A DNA stretch of 64,000 nt, taken from contig NZ_CP019388.1 of NCBI RefSeq assembly GCF_001971725.1, positions 2,356,001 to 2,420,000 on the forward strand. The letters run 5' to 3'. Positions 33,651 to 43,402 of the stretch are shown in pieces (the stretch's first letter is position 1; each line of letters begins with the position of its first letter). The notes below the pieces were generated by a model that saw only the letters and a program-made list of their open reading frames with translations, was not told the DNA's origin and ran no database searches. This DNA comes from Winogradskyella sp. J14-2. GTDB taxonomy: Bacteria > Bacteroidota > Bacteroidia > Flavobacteriales > Flavobacteriaceae. The position numbers were made by a program, and so were the translations under genes.

Positions 33651-35825
33651 TTGATAAAAACCATTAATACATATAACCTCATATTTTTAGCCCTTTTTAC
33701 GCTTTTGAGTTTTGGACAAAGCAACTCTACCAAAACTAAAAGTGAAGACACTTTTTTCACGGTAAGAGGATCAGTTTATTTAAAAGATTCAAGAGAACCG
33801 ATTGACAACGTAAGCATACAGGTAAATGATGGTAGATATACACGTACAGATGTTTTTGGAAAGTTTGTTGTAAAGGCAAGAGTAGGCGATGAACTTACCA
33901 TAATGCACAACGATTTTGAAACCGTGCGTTACACTGTTTTAAATGATGAGCGAATTACAATATTGGTAGAAGAACAAAACAAAGGACGTTATAAAAGTAT
34001 TGGATCAGATGATGTTGTAAGGCAATTTAACAAAATGATTGATTCAGCAGATGCGTACTTAAAGAAAGATGCCGCAAAAAGTATAAAGTACGTAGGTGAT
34101 GCATTAAAATATAATGTTTCATTGAGACAAAGTGCAGAAGCGCACGAGCTATTAGGTGATGTTTATGTCTATTGGAAACAATACGATCTTGCTATATCTG
34201 CCTATAAAGTTAGTCTTCAGAATTTTGAAATGGCCTCGTCTAAACTGAAATTGGCAGATGCTTATACCAAGAATGAAGAGTATCAAAAAAGTATTGATAC
34301 TTATAAAAGTCTTAATGAAAAGGATCTGTCTAATTACGAAAAAACGGTGTTGTACGAAGGCCTGGGTGATGCTTACTTAAAATTAAAAAACACGCAACAA
34401 GCTATAAGTTCTTATGAAAAGGGATTAGAGATTGCTAAGACGCATTTAATAGCACCAAAGGTTACCGATTTAAACTCTAAAATTGCACAAGCGTATAACG
34501 CAAAAGGTGAAGTAGAAAAAGCAAAGGGTTTCTATAACAATTCACTTAAGTTAGCAAAAAAAGAAAACAAAAAACGCGCTGTAGAAGAACAGGTAAAAGT
34601 TGCAGAATTCAATAGTTTAAATCGTGATTATGATAGTGAAATTCAAATAAGAAAAGATGTTCTGGAAACACTTGAAGACATAGAAAAAGACTCTGTTTTA
34701 CCTAATGAGAGTCCATTAACATCACAAAAGCAAAATTATAAATTAGGTAATGCTTATTTGCTAAATAATGATTTGGACAATGCCATTCCATCATTTAAAA
34801 AGAGTATTGAAGAAGCTGATAAAAAGGAAGACTTGGATGTAAAAAAAGATGCGACCAGAAAACTGTCTGAAGCTTTAATTGATGCTGGTGATGCAGAAGA
34901 AGGGCTTAAATGGCTAAATGAATATAAAAACACTGTTGACGAATTGTATGCTAAGAAGGTTCAAGAAATATCCCAAGCAGCTCGTTTTAGCAGAAATATA
35001 GCAGAACAACAAAACAGAATTACATCTTTAGAAAGCGATAGAGCCTTATCCAAAAGCAAGTACGAGCTTACACAAGAGCGCAACAAACGTCAGCAGTTAA
35101 TCATTTATTCTTTGCTTGGCGGATTGGTGTTGTTTCTAATCACAGGATTTTTAATGTACAAATACATAAAGCAACAACGTTTGGCAAATAATCTTTTGGC
35201 ATTAAAATCTTTGAGAAGCCAGATGAATCCCCACTTTATTTTTAATGCCTTAAACTCTGTGAATAGTTTTATTGCAACTAACGATGAGCGTACAGCAAAT
35301 AAATATTTGTCTGATTTTTCGCAGTTAATGCGTGCTGTTTTAGAGAATAGTGAGGAAGATTTTATTCCACTAAAAAAGGAAATCGAATTGCTTCAGCTGT
35401 ACACTAAATTAGAGCATTTTAGATTTCAAGATAAGTTTGAGTATTCTATAGATGTAGACGAAAGTGTAAATGTTGAGGAATTTCAAATTCCACCAATGTT
35501 ACTACAGCCTTATATCGAAAATGCAGTATGGCATGGCTTACGTTACAAAAAAGAAAAAGGACATCTAAATATTGCTATAAAACCAAAATCAAAAGACGAA
35601 ATTACAATTACCATTTCAGACGACGGAATAGGTAGAACACGTTCTAAACAAATGAAGACTGAGAATCAGAAAAAGCAGAATTCTAAAGGGATGAACAACA
35701 TTAAGAAGCGTGTAGCAATTTTAAACGAAATGTACAAAGACAAGGTAGATGTAACGATTGAAGATTTTCAACAATCTGAAGAAGATGCAGGTACTAAAGT
35801 TGTGGTGACTTTAAAAAAAGATTAA
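33651..35825 (+). CDS. TPR-containing sensor histidine kinase of the LytS/His_kinase type
   Basis: A 724-residue kinase starting with TTG at 33651. Its layout is a signal peptide (about residues 1-22), a carboxypeptidase-regulatory-like beta domain (about 35-105, VRGSVYLKDSREPIDNVSIQVND), TPR repeats (about 130-430), a coiled coil, one membrane helix (about 484-503), then the His_kinase domain with LRSQMNPHFIFNALNSVNSFI (phospho-His in NPHF) and the ATP-binding GIGRTRSKQ. The TPR part lies outside the cytoplasm. It is followed by its LytTR regulator. The signal sensed is unknown. Confidence 0.92.
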   Translation: MIKTINTYNLIFLALFTLLSFGQSNSTKTKSEDTFFTVRGSVYLKDSREPIDNVSIQVNDGRYTRTDVFGKFVVKARVGDELTIMHNDFETVRYTVLNDERITILVEEQNKGRYKSIGSDDVVRQFNKMIDSADAYLKKDAAKSIKYVGDALKYNVSLRQSAEAHELLGDVYVYWKQYDLAISAYKVSLQNFEMASSKLKLADAYTKNEEYQKSIDTYKSLNEKDLSNYEKTVLYEGLGDAYLKLKNTQQAISSYEKGLEIAKTHLIAPKVTDLNSKIAQAYNAKGEVEKAKGFYNNSLKLAKKENKKRAVEEQVKVAEFNSLNRDYDSEIQIRKDVLETLEDIEKDSVLPNESPLTSQKQNYKLGNAYLLNNDLDNAIPSFKKSIEEADKKEDLDVKKDATRKLSEALIDAGDAEEGLKWLNEYKNTVDELYAKKVQEISQAARFSRNIAEQQNRITSLESDRALSKSKYELTQERNKRQQLIIYSLLGGLVLFLITGFLMYKYIKQQRLANNLLALKSLRSQMNPHFIFNALNSVNSFIATNDERTANKYLSDFSQLMRAVLENSEEDFIPLKKEIELLQLYTKLEHFRFQDKFEYSIDVDESVNVEEFQIPPMLLQPYIENAVWHGLRYKKEKGHLNIAIKPKSKDEITITISDDGIGRTRSKQMKTENQKKQNSKGMNNIKKRVAILNEMYKDKVDVTIEDFQQSEEDAGTKVVVTLKKD

Positions 35826-35843
35826 TGCATTCTATTTTGGGTT

Positions 35844-35913
35844 GTCAGACTGAGCTTGTCGAAGTCATTAAGTAAGGAAGTTAAACTAAAAAAGATTCCT
35901 GCTTTCGCAGGAA
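35844..35913. repeat. Dispersed intergenic repeat units
   Basis: Two units fill the gap between the kinase and regulator genes. The first is GTCAGACTGAGCTTGTCGAA at 35844-35863. The second is a palindrome with arms TTCCTGC (35896-35902) and GCAGGAA (35907-35913) around TTTC. Sequences of this look are scattered widely through Bacteroidota genomes. Confidence 0.65.
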
Positions 35914-35920
35914 GTATAAC

Positions 35921-36655
35921 ATGAAACTAAACACAATACTAGTAGAGGACGAAGAAACAAGCAGAGCTATTCTGCGAAATTATCTTAACAAATACTGCCC
36001 AAATATTTCAATTGTAGGCGAAGCTGCTAATGTAGAAGAAGCTTTGGTGCTTATAAGAAATAATGACTTGGATGTAGTTTTTCTGGATGTAGAAATGCCA
36101 TATGGTAATGCGTTCGATTTATTAGATAAAGTTGGTCATATAGATTTTGAAACCATTTTTGTTACAGCTTATAATCATTATGCCATAGAGGCTTTAAATG
36201 CACATGCATCGTACTATTTAATGAAGCCGATTTCTATAGACGAACTTATAAAAGCGGTTGATTATGTCACAGAAATAAAATCGAAAGAAGAAGCACTACA
36301 AGACCAAGTGTTGGTGCCAAAAACCAATGCTGTAAATGGAAAAATAACCTTACCACAACAAGATGGTTTTGAGGTTATAGAAACAGCAGACATTATGTAT
36401 TGCAAAGCTGACGATAACTACACCGAAATTTACCTAAACAACAACAAGAAAAAGCTGGTAAGCAAGACTCTAAAATATATTGAAGAAAGCCTAAAAGACG
36501 GCAACTTCGCCAGAGTGCATAAAAGTTATTTAGTTAATGTAAATGAAGTGGTAAAGTATGTAAAAGGAAAAGGGGGAAGCGTTATTCTAAGTAACGGAAA
36601 AGAAATTATGGTATCTGCATCTAAAAAGGCTGAATTGTTGGCTTATTTTAAATAA
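35921..36655 (+). CDS. LytTR-family response regulator
   Basis: A 244-residue regulator. The receiver domain (about residues 1-120) has the acidic pair EDE, the phospho-acceptor Asp56 in FLDVEMP and Lys in YLMKPIS. The LytTR DNA-binding domain (about 145-244) has CKADDNYTEIYL and FARVHKSYLVNVNEV. It is the partner of the upstream histidine kinase and overlaps the following methyltransferase gene by 1 base (TAATG). Confidence 0.95.
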   Translation: MKLNTILVEDEETSRAILRNYLNKYCPNISIVGEAANVEEALVLIRNNDLDVVFLDVEMPYGNAFDLLDKVGHIDFETIFVTAYNHYAIEALNAHASYYLMKPISIDELIKAVDYVTEIKSKEEALQDQVLVPKTNAVNGKITLPQQDGFEVIETADIMYCKADDNYTEIYLNNNKKKLVSKTLKYIEESLKDGNFARVHKSYLVNVNEVVKYVKGKGGSVILSNGKEIMVSASKKAELLAYFK

Positions 36656-37311
36656 TGACCTCTAAAAAACATAAAACACCATGGCCAACCAAAGCGGTTA
36701 TGGAGCAGATTTATGAGCAGCATTTTTGGGGAGGAAACGATTCAGATTTCTACTCAGGAGAAGGCTCTCACAATCCTAAAATTATTCAACCTTATATTGA
36801 TAGCGTAACCGATTTTTTAAAATCCCATGATAATCAACTTTCGGTTTGCGATTTGGGTTGTGGAGATTTTAATGTTGGTAAAGCCCTCGTTCCGTTTACA
36901 AAAGCTTATGTTGCTATAGATATCGTAGAAGGTTTAATAGAAAGAAACCAGCGATTATTTAAAGCAGACCATTTAACCTTTGAATGTCTGGATATTGCTA
37001 AAGATGATTTGCCAAAAGCAGATTGTGTAATTATTAGGCAAGTGCTTCAGCATTTGTCTAACCAAGAGATTCAACAAATTTTAGACAAATTAAGTGTTTA
37101 TAAATATATCATACTAACAGAACATATTCCTGTTGGGGAATTTATACCCAATATTGATATTATTACTAATAGCCAAAACAGATTAAAGCACCATAGTGGA
37201 GTAGATGTGTTAGCAGAGCCTTTTAATTTAAAGGTTAAAGAATTTAAAATACTAAATGAGGTGATTTTAGATGACAATAGCCAAATCGTTACGTCGTTAT
37301 TTATATTATAA
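36655..37311 (+). CDS. Class I SAM-dependent methyltransferase
   Basis: A 218-residue protein with the SAM-binding motif VCDLGCGDFNVGKAL (about residues 62-76), acidic loop AIDIVEG, and IIRQVLQHLSNQEIQ as motif IV. The start WPTKAVMEQIYEQHFWGGNDSDFYSGEGSH is shared with a group of small methyltransferases of unknown substrate, some linked to glycan or lipid genes. It is translationally coupled to the LytTR regulator (TAATG). Confidence 0.85.
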   Translation: MTSKKHKTPWPTKAVMEQIYEQHFWGGNDSDFYSGEGSHNPKIIQPYIDSVTDFLKSHDNQLSVCDLGCGDFNVGKALVPFTKAYVAIDIVEGLIERNQRLFKADHLTFECLDIAKDDLPKADCVIIRQVLQHLSNQEIQQILDKLSVYKYIILTEHIPVGEFIPNIDIITNSQNRLKHHSGVDVLAEPFNLKVKEFKILNEVILDDNSQIVTSLFIL

Positions 37312-37317
37312 TATTAG

Positions 37318-37342
37318 ATCCTGAAACGAGTTCAGGATGACA
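37318..37342. repeat. Dispersed intergenic repeat / hairpin
   Basis: ATCCTGAA (37318-37325), loop ACGAG, TTCAGGAT (37331-37338), then GACA. A common Bacteroidota dispersed element placed between the convergent methyltransferase and folK genes. It may also act as a weak terminator. Confidence 0.6.
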
Positions 37343-37346
37343 TAAA

Positions 37347-38474
37347 TTAAGAGTTTATTTCATTCAATAACCACAAATAATCTTCACGATTTTTCACAAA
37401 ATCCTTATCTGAAATATCAATGATTTTTACGTTCAGCTCGGTTTGGTTTCGTAAGAAGTTGAGATAACCTGCATTTATTTTTTCAAGATAGTCGTCTTGT
37501 ATTTCCTTTTCGTATTTACGACCACGCTTTTTTATGTTGGCTTGTAAACGTTCGGTATTTTGGTAGAGGTAGACGTATAAATCTGGTCTGGCAATATCTT
37601 TATAGACTTGGTAAAATAATTTTCTGTATAATCTAAACTCATCTTCGGCTAAAGTGACTTTAGAAAATATCAGTGATTTGTGTACATCGTAATCGCTTAC
37701 CATAAAATCTTTAAAGAGATCTAACTGCGATAAATCGTCACTAATTTGCTGGTAACGATCTGCCAAAAAAGACATTTCTAGCGTAAAAGCATAACGCTCT
37801 GGCTCTTTATAAAATTTTGGTAAAAACGGATTGTCAGCAAAACGTTCTAATATCAATTTAGCATTAAAATCTTGTGCTAATTTGTTTGATAAACTGGTTT
37901 TGCCTGCACCAATATTACCTTCAATAGCTATAAAATTATAGTTGCCAAAATTAAAAAGCTTCATTGGGTTTTTAAGCCAAATTTTTATAGGTTCAATTTC
38001 AGAGTTGTCATCACATTCTTCAGATAAATCCGATACTTTCTTGTTTAAAGTAGGATGTTCTATGTCTTTAGCGATATCACAAAGTGGTTGTAAAACAAAT
38101 CTACGTTTATGTAGATGAGGATGTGGAATTTCTAAAGTAGTGTCTTTAAAGGTTTCATCTCCATAAAACAAAATATCTAAATCAATCTCACGAGACTCAT
38201 AAGTGTCAGACTTTTTGGTAGTTCTGCCTAAATCAGCTTCAATTTGCTTAAGGATTCGTAGTAGTTTTTTAGGTTTTAATTCGGTTTCAATCTTAATACA
38301 AGCATTATAGAAATTATCACCTTCAAAACCTAAGGCAGGAGTTTCATAGACTTTAGAAATTTTACGGATTGTACCAACCCTTTCAAAAATAGCATCAATG
38401 GACAGTTGCAAGTGTTCTAACTTATTACCTTTGTTACTTCCTAATGCTATGTAAACCTTTTTGCTTGCCGTCAT
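37347..38474 (-). CDS. Fusion of HPPK (FolK) and a deoxynucleoside kinase
   Basis: A 375-residue two-domain protein. Residues 1 to about 145 are hydroxymethyldihydropterin pyrophosphokinase (IALGSNKGNKLEHLQ, the ESREIDLDILFYGD metal/ATP motif, IPHPHLHKRRFVLQPL), a folate step. Residues about 175-375 are a deoxynucleoside kinase with P-loop GNIGAGKTS (186-194), LERFADNPFLPKFY and a lid KKRGRKYEKEIQ. A linker of about 30 acidic and neutral residues joins them. An internal Met171 just before the kinase could allow separate synthesis. I recall similar fusions in Flavobacteriia. Both steps feed DNA precursor supply. Confidence 0.92.
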   Translation of the reverse strand: MTASKKVYIALGSNKGNKLEHLQLSIDAIFERVGTIRKISKVYETPALGFEGDNFYNACIKIETELKPKKLLRILKQIEADLGRTTKKSDTYESREIDLDILFYGDETFKDTTLEIPHPHLHKRRFVLQPLCDIAKDIEHPTLNKKVSDLSEECDDNSEIEPIKIWLKNPMKLFNFGNYNFIAIEGNIGAGKTSLSNKLAQDFNAKLILERFADNPFLPKFYKEPERYAFTLEMSFLADRYQQISDDLSQLDLFKDFMVSDYDVHKSLIFSKVTLAEDEFRLYRKLFYQVYKDIARPDLYVYLYQNTERLQANIKKRGRKYEKEIQDDYLEKINAGYLNFLRNQTELNVKIIDISDKDFVKNREDYLWLLNEINS

Positions 38475-38545
38475 GCGATTAGCAAAATAACTAAAACAAA
38501 AATTAATAGGTTATCTTTACTGCAACAATTTATTAACCATTTTTA

Positions 38546-39250
38546 ATGTCATTAAAAGACAAACTTTTAGCCCAACGCATCTACCTTTTACTCGGAAGTC
38601 TTTTCATAACCTCTTTGGTAGTGTCTAACCTTATTTTTCAGAAGTTTTTTTATTGGTATCCTGTAGATGTTGAAGTTTTTGGTAGCAAATTGTTCGAAAT
38701 TTCGGTAGGTATCCTGCCTTATCCAATTACATTTTTAATTACTGATTTAATTAGTGAGATTTATGGTAAGAAGCGAGCCAATGATGTTGTTGTGGCAGGC
38801 ATTTTTGCGTCCTTATTCTCGGTTGGTGTTATTTTGGCGGCAGACAGTGTGCCAGCATTAGATAATTCGCCATTAAATGATGAAACTTTTAAATTTGTAT
38901 TTAGCAAAACCATTATAGCAGTTGGTTCTAGCATGTTTGCGTACTTGTTTGCTCAATTTGTAGATATTAGAATTTACCACTTTTGGAAAAACCTCACAAA
39001 AGGAAAACACCTCTGGTTGCGTAACAATTTTTCTACTTGGATTTCCCAGTTTGTAGATACATTATCGATAATAAGTTTGTTGTGCTATTTTGAAGTTTTG
39101 CCATGGTCTAGCTTCAAAGGATTATTGATTAGTGGATTTTTGTTTAAAGTCTTAGTGGCATTTTTTGACACTCCATTCTTGTATTTGGGAGTGTACCTTT
39201 TTAGAAAACGATTTAAACTCAAGGTTAACGAAGAGATTGATCTCACCTAA
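38546..39250 (+). CDS. Queuosine precursor transporter (YhhQ family)
   Basis: A 234-residue membrane protein with about six helices. The family motifs SVGILPYPITFLITDLISEIYGKKRANDVVVAG near residues 52-85 and LRNNFSTWISQFVDTLSIISLLCYF near 153-178 are those of the YhhQ family, which imports preQ0/preQ1 for the modified base queuosine. The start at 38546 has a short leader, and no preQ1 riboswitch is visible in the 71-base gap upstream. Confidence 0.92.
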   Translation: MSLKDKLLAQRIYLLLGSLFITSLVVSNLIFQKFFYWYPVDVEVFGSKLFEISVGILPYPITFLITDLISEIYGKKRANDVVVAGIFASLFSVGVILAADSVPALDNSPLNDETFKFVFSKTIIAVGSSMFAYLFAQFVDIRIYHFWKNLTKGKHLWLRNNFSTWISQFVDTLSIISLLCYFEVLPWSSFKGLLISGFLFKVLVAFFDTPFLYLGVYLFRKRFKLKVNEEIDLT

Positions 39251-39346
39251 CTGTTATTAAATCATTAAAGTCTTGCTAAAGTTTCTTAAAAGTACAACTA
39301 TTCTCCACAACTTTGCGTATTATAAATAAAGCTATACACTATAACC

Positions 39347-42007
39347 ATGAAGAAATTTTTAAAGATTGTCGGAATCATTTTACTAATATTTATTGCCGTT
39401 CTTATTGCAGTACCATTTGTTTTAGAGTCTAAAATAGATGCGATTGTGCAGAATTATGCGGATGAAAATTTAGATGCAGATTTAAGTTTTGATGATGTTA
39501 GTTTAAGCCTAATTTCTAGTTTTCCTAGTGCAGAAGTTAGTGTAGAGAATCTTAAAATTGTAAATAGAGCACCTTTTAAGGATGAAACGTTGGCAACAGC
39601 AAAAGCCTTGTCTTTTGAAATGTCAATAGGCGAATTGTTTAAAGGTTCTGACGAACCGTTGGTGGTTAATGAAATTATAGCAGATGAATTGTTATTAACC
39701 CTAAAAACTAATAAAAACGGAACTACAAATTATGATATTGTAAAACAAGATGAAGATGCTTCAGCAGCACCCGATTCTGAAGAACAATCTTCTGGTTTTA
39801 GCTTTGATATTCAAAACTATGAACTGAACAATAGTGCTTTTACTTATATAGATGAGGGTACTAATACCAAGTTGTATGCTACCGAAATTAATCATAACGG
39901 TAAAGGTATTTTTTCTGGTGAAGTCTCAGAGTTAGATACTAAAACCGAAGCAAAAATTAGCATGTCCATAGATAGCACGCAATATTTGAGTAATAATAGT
40001 ATAAAATTAGATGCTTTAATCGGAATGGATTTGGAGCAAAACAAATACACCTTCAAAGAAAATAAAGGCTTTATTAATGCATTGCCATTAGAGTTTGAAG
40101 GGTTTGTGCAAATTGTAGAAGAAGGGCAGCAGATTGATATTACATTTAAAAATCCAGAATCATCATTTAAAGACTTTTTAGCGGTAATACCAGAAGCTTA
40201 TGCCAAGAATATTGAAAACGTAGAGACCACAGGGAATTTCACGGTTAATGGTGTTATAAAAGGTTTAGTGTCTGAAGAAACTATACCAACATTAGACATT
40301 AATATAGAGTCTGATGACGCATCATTTAAATATCCAGATTTACCAAAAAGCGTTAGGAATATTATGATTAATGCATCGGTAAAGAATACAACAGGAAATG
40401 CTGATGACACCTATGTAGACTTAAATCAGTTAGATTTTAAGATAGATGAAGATGTGTTTAAGTCTGAAGCTCACATAAAAAACCTTACAGGCAATATGTT
40501 GGTGAGTGCTAACTTAGATGGAGTTTTAAATTTGGCTAATATAACCAAAGCATATCCTGTAGAATTAGAAAATCAGTTAAGTGGTATTTTAAAAGGAAAA
40601 CTCAACACCTCTTTTGATATGGAGGCTATTGAAACCAATGCCTATCAGCGTATCAAAAACAACGGAAGTGTGTCTATATCAGATTTTGTGTTTTCTTCTG
40701 AAGACATTGTAAATCCTATTCAAATAAATAAAGCCAACCTTACTTTTAAGCCAGGGACAGTAAACCTCAATAATTTTGATGCACAAACAGGTACAAGCGA
40801 TTTTTCGGCAACAGGTACTATTAATAACCTACTTGGGTTTTTATTGAGTGACAAGAAGCTTCAAGGAAGTTTTAATGTAAATTCTAATATGTTTGCAATT
40901 TCAGACTTTATGGTAGAAGATGAATCTGCTTCAGAAACATCAAATAAAACAACTTCAGATTCAGAATCGCTTAAGATTCCAGACTTTTTAGATTGCACCA
41001 TTACGGCAAATGCTAAGACAGTTATTTATGATAATTTAAATTTAAAAAACGTCAAAGGACAACTATCTATCAAAGACCAGAATGCCAATTTAAGTAATAT
41101 GACTACAGATGTATTCAATGGTCAGTTAGGTATTTCTGGTAATGTAAATACTAAAGAAGCGAAGCCAAAATTTGATATGAAATTGGCCATGCAGCAATTT
41201 GATATTTCACAATCATTCAAAGATTTGGAGATGCTACAGGCTTTGGCTCCAATAGCAAAAGTAGTGCAAGGAAAATTGAACTCTACTATTGATGTGAGTG
41301 GGCTTTTAGATGAAAACTTCTCACCAGATTTAGCTACAATTTCAGGTAATGCTTTGGCAGAAATATTGACTTCTAATGTAGATGTTAGTAAAAGTCCTTT
41401 GCTGTCTGGTTTAGATAGCAAGTTAGATTTTATAGACTTTAATCAGCTTCAAAAAGATATAAAAACTAAACTGAGTTTTAAAAACGGACAAGTGAGCGTA
41501 AAACCATTTACGTTAAAATATAAGGATATACCAATTGAGGTTTCGGGTTCGCATAGTTTTACTAATACAATGAATTATAATGCGGTATTGCAAGTACCAG
41601 CCAAATATTTGGGTAGCGATGTTAATCGCTTAATTGGCCAAATTAATGATGGTGAGGTTAATAAAATCTCAATACCTGTTACAGCAAATATTGGAGGTAC
41701 ATTTTCTAGCCCAGCAATTACAACAGATCTAACAAGTGGTGTTTCTAATTTAACTAAACAGTTAGTAGAAATTCAAAAGCAAAAATTGATTGGTAAGGGT
41801 AAGGATAAAATCAACGATCTTCTAGGTAATGTTTTAGGTGGAAATAATAGCACAAAAACAGATTCAACCACTGTTAAAACAGATAGCACTAAGAAAGATC
41901 CTAAGGATGCCATAAAAGAAGGTGTTGGAAATGTATTAGGAAATATTTTAGGTGGAAAAAAGAACAAAAAAGACAAAAAGGCTCCGGATTCTACAAAAAA
42001 GAACTGA
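39347..42007 (+). CDS. AsmA-family envelope protein
   Basis: An 886-residue protein with one N-terminal membrane helix (about residues 5-25) and the AsmA start pattern VLESKIDAIVQNYADENLDADLSFDDVSLSLISSFPSAEVSVENLKIVN. A long beta-rich repeat-like body follows, and the AsmA C-terminal domain (about 620-810) has GKLNSTIDVSGLL and PVTANIGGTFSSPAI. AsmA-like proteins form periplasmic bridges thought to move lipids to the outer membrane. The Lys/Thr-rich tail (TKKDPKDAIK to TKKN) is low complexity. Monocistronic. Confidence 0.9.
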   Translation: MKKFLKIVGIILLIFIAVLIAVPFVLESKIDAIVQNYADENLDADLSFDDVSLSLISSFPSAEVSVENLKIVNRAPFKDETLATAKALSFEMSIGELFKGSDEPLVVNEIIADELLLTLKTNKNGTTNYDIVKQDEDASAAPDSEEQSSGFSFDIQNYELNNSAFTYIDEGTNTKLYATEINHNGKGIFSGEVSELDTKTEAKISMSIDSTQYLSNNSIKLDALIGMDLEQNKYTFKENKGFINALPLEFEGFVQIVEEGQQIDITFKNPESSFKDFLAVIPEAYAKNIENVETTGNFTVNGVIKGLVSEETIPTLDINIESDDASFKYPDLPKSVRNIMINASVKNTTGNADDTYVDLNQLDFKIDEDVFKSEAHIKNLTGNMLVSANLDGVLNLANITKAYPVELENQLSGILKGKLNTSFDMEAIETNAYQRIKNNGSVSISDFVFSSEDIVNPIQINKANLTFKPGTVNLNNFDAQTGTSDFSATGTINNLLGFLLSDKKLQGSFNVNSNMFAISDFMVEDESASETSNKTTSDSESLKIPDFLDCTITANAKTVIYDNLNLKNVKGQLSIKDQNANLSNMTTDVFNGQLGISGNVNTKEAKPKFDMKLAMQQFDISQSFKDLEMLQALAPIAKVVQGKLNSTIDVSGLLDENFSPDLATISGNALAEILTSNVDVSKSPLLSGLDSKLDFIDFNQLQKDIKTKLSFKNGQVSVKPFTLKYKDIPIEVSGSHSFTNTMNYNAVLQVPAKYLGSDVNRLIGQINDGEVNKISIPVTANIGGTFSSPAITTDLTSGVSNLTKQLVEIQKQKLIGKGKDKINDLLGNVLGGNNSTKTDSTTVKTDSTKKDPKDAIKEGVGNVLGNILGGKKNKKDKKAPDSTKKN

Positions 42008-42120
42008 TTTTAAGTAAAAACTACTTTTTTGTGATTAGTTTCTGTTAATTATTCCTCAAAATGCTTGTTTATCTAGATTATTTGATTATAATATAGGTTC
42101 ACAAAATTTTAGAAAACTAC

Positions 42121-42984
42121 ATGAGGCAACTTAAGATTACCAAACAGGTAACTAACAGAGAAGACAAATCCCTAGACAAATATTTACAAGACATAAGTAA
42201 AATACCTTTAATTACGGCAGATGAAGAGGTAGAGTTAGCGCAACGTATAAAAAAAGGAGACCAAGATGCCCTAGATAAGTTAACGACCGCCAACCTAAGA
42301 TTTGTGGTTTCGGTTGCAAAACAATATCAAAATCAAGGATTAAAACTTCCAGATTTAATTAATGAAGGTAATGCAGGTTTAGTAAAAGCGGCAAAACGTT
42401 TTGATGAAACCAGAGGTTTTAAGTTTATTTCTTATGCTGTTTGGTGGATAAGACAAGCTATACTTCAAGCTTTAGCTGAGCAATCTCGTATTGTACGTTT
42501 ACCATTAAATAAGATTGGTACTATAAATAAAATAAACAAAACTTTTTCGCACTTAGAACAAATACATCAGAGACCACCAAATGCCGAAGAAATAGCAAGA
42601 GAGTTAGATATAAGTACGCGAGAGGTAAAACAATCTATGAAAAATTCTGGACGTCATTTATCTATGGATGCACCGCTAAAAGAGGGAGAAACCTTTAGTC
42701 TTTATGATGTTGTAAGCGAGAATGAATCTCCAAGGCCAGATAAAAATCTAATGCGTGCATCCTTAAATACAGAGATAGAGCGAGCACTAGAAACCTTAAC
42801 CCAAAAGGAGAGTGATGTTATTCGTCTTAACTTTGGTATTGGAAACCAGCCACCAATGACTTTAGAAGAAATAGGTAGCATTTACGACCTTACTCGAGAG
42901 CGCGTAAGACAAATAAGAGAAAAAGGAATTAGACGATTGCGACATGCTAGCAAGAGCAAGATTTTAAAGACATACTTGGGCTGA
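42121..42984 (+). CDS. rpoD: Primary RNA polymerase sigma factor (Bacteroidota short RpoD)
   Basis: A 287-residue sigma-70 factor of the size typical for the Bacteroidota primary sigma. It lacks region 1.1 and the long non-conserved region. Region 2 carries [33 protein letters not shown] and [22 protein letters not shown], region 3 lies at about 135-185, and region 4 has [20 protein letters not shown] for the -35-like element. Region 2.4 recognises the TAnnTTTG boxes seen through this window. Located upstream of rpsU. Confidence 0.94.
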   Translation: MRQLKITKQVTNREDKSLDKYLQDISKIPLITADEEVELAQRIKKGDQDALDKLTTANLRFVVSVAKQYQNQGLKLPDLINEGNAGLVKAAKRFDETRGFKFISYAVWWIRQAILQALAEQSRIVRLPLNKIGTINKINKTFSHLEQIHQRPPNAEEIARELDISTREVKQSMKNSGRHLSMDAPLKEGETFSLYDVVSENESPRPDKNLMRASLNTEIERALETLTQKESDVIRLNFGIGNQPPMTLEEIGSIYDLTRERVRQIREKGIRRLRHASKSKILKTYLG

Positions 42985-43094
42985 TACCATTGGTTTTTTT
43001 GCTTAAAAAAACAACTAAAAGCTTAATTTAGAAAGGTAAAGATGAATTTGTTGATTATTGAAGGAAATAATTTTTTATTTTAAAATAGTTAGCC

Positions 43095-43102
43095 TATATT
43101 TG
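43095..43102 (+). promoter_or_regulatory. Candidate -7 box of rpsU
   Basis: TATATTTG, a perfect TAnnTTTG match, 41 bases before the rpsU ATG at 43144. No -33 TTG at the usual spacing. Confidence 0.45.
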
Positions 43103-43143
43103 CCGACCATTTGCAAGAATTAGATAATAAAAACTAGCGATAG

Positions 43144-43338
43144 ATGATTAAAATAGAAATCAAAGAAGGAGAGAATATAGAAAGAGCTCTTAAGCGTTAT
43201 AAGCGTAAGCACAGAAATGTACAGATAATGCAAAACTTAAGAGAGTCTCGTTATTTCACTAAACCATCTGTTAAGAGAAGAAGAGAGATTCAAAAAGCAG
43301 AATATATTCAAAGTTTAAGAGACGCAGAAAACATCTAA
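43144..43338 (+). CDS. rpsU: 30S ribosomal protein S21
   Basis: A 64-residue basic protein with the S21 pattern IEIKEGENIERALKRYKRKHRNVQIMQNLRESRYFTKPSVKRRREIQKA. S21 sits near the anti-Shine-Dalgarno region of 16S rRNA. In Bacteroidota S21 is linked to the low use of Shine-Dalgarno sites. The gene is followed by the strong terminator that is found again, identical, 1.4 kb downstream. Confidence 0.96.
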   Translation: MIKIEIKEGENIERALKRYKRKHRNVQIMQNLRESRYFTKPSVKRRREIQKAEYIQSLRDAENI

Positions 43339-43366
43339 GTCTCTAGCTTTTTATTTTTAAAATATT

Positions 43367-43398
43367 AAAAGAGCAACAATAATTTGTTGCTCTTTTTT
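43367..43398. terminator. rpsU terminator, first copy of a 32-bp repeat
   Basis: A 12-bp stem (AAAAGAGCAACA and its complement) with a loop of about 7 bases, closing with six T. All 32 bases are identical to 44805-44836. It can work for rpsU and for the convergent minus-strand gene. Confidence 0.9.
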
Positions 43399-43402
43399 GT
43401 AT

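Noticed and set aside
38475-38545. preQ1 riboswitch before the queuosine precursor transporter
   Set aside because: The gap is short and no preQ1 aptamer-like stem and A-rich tail can be seen.
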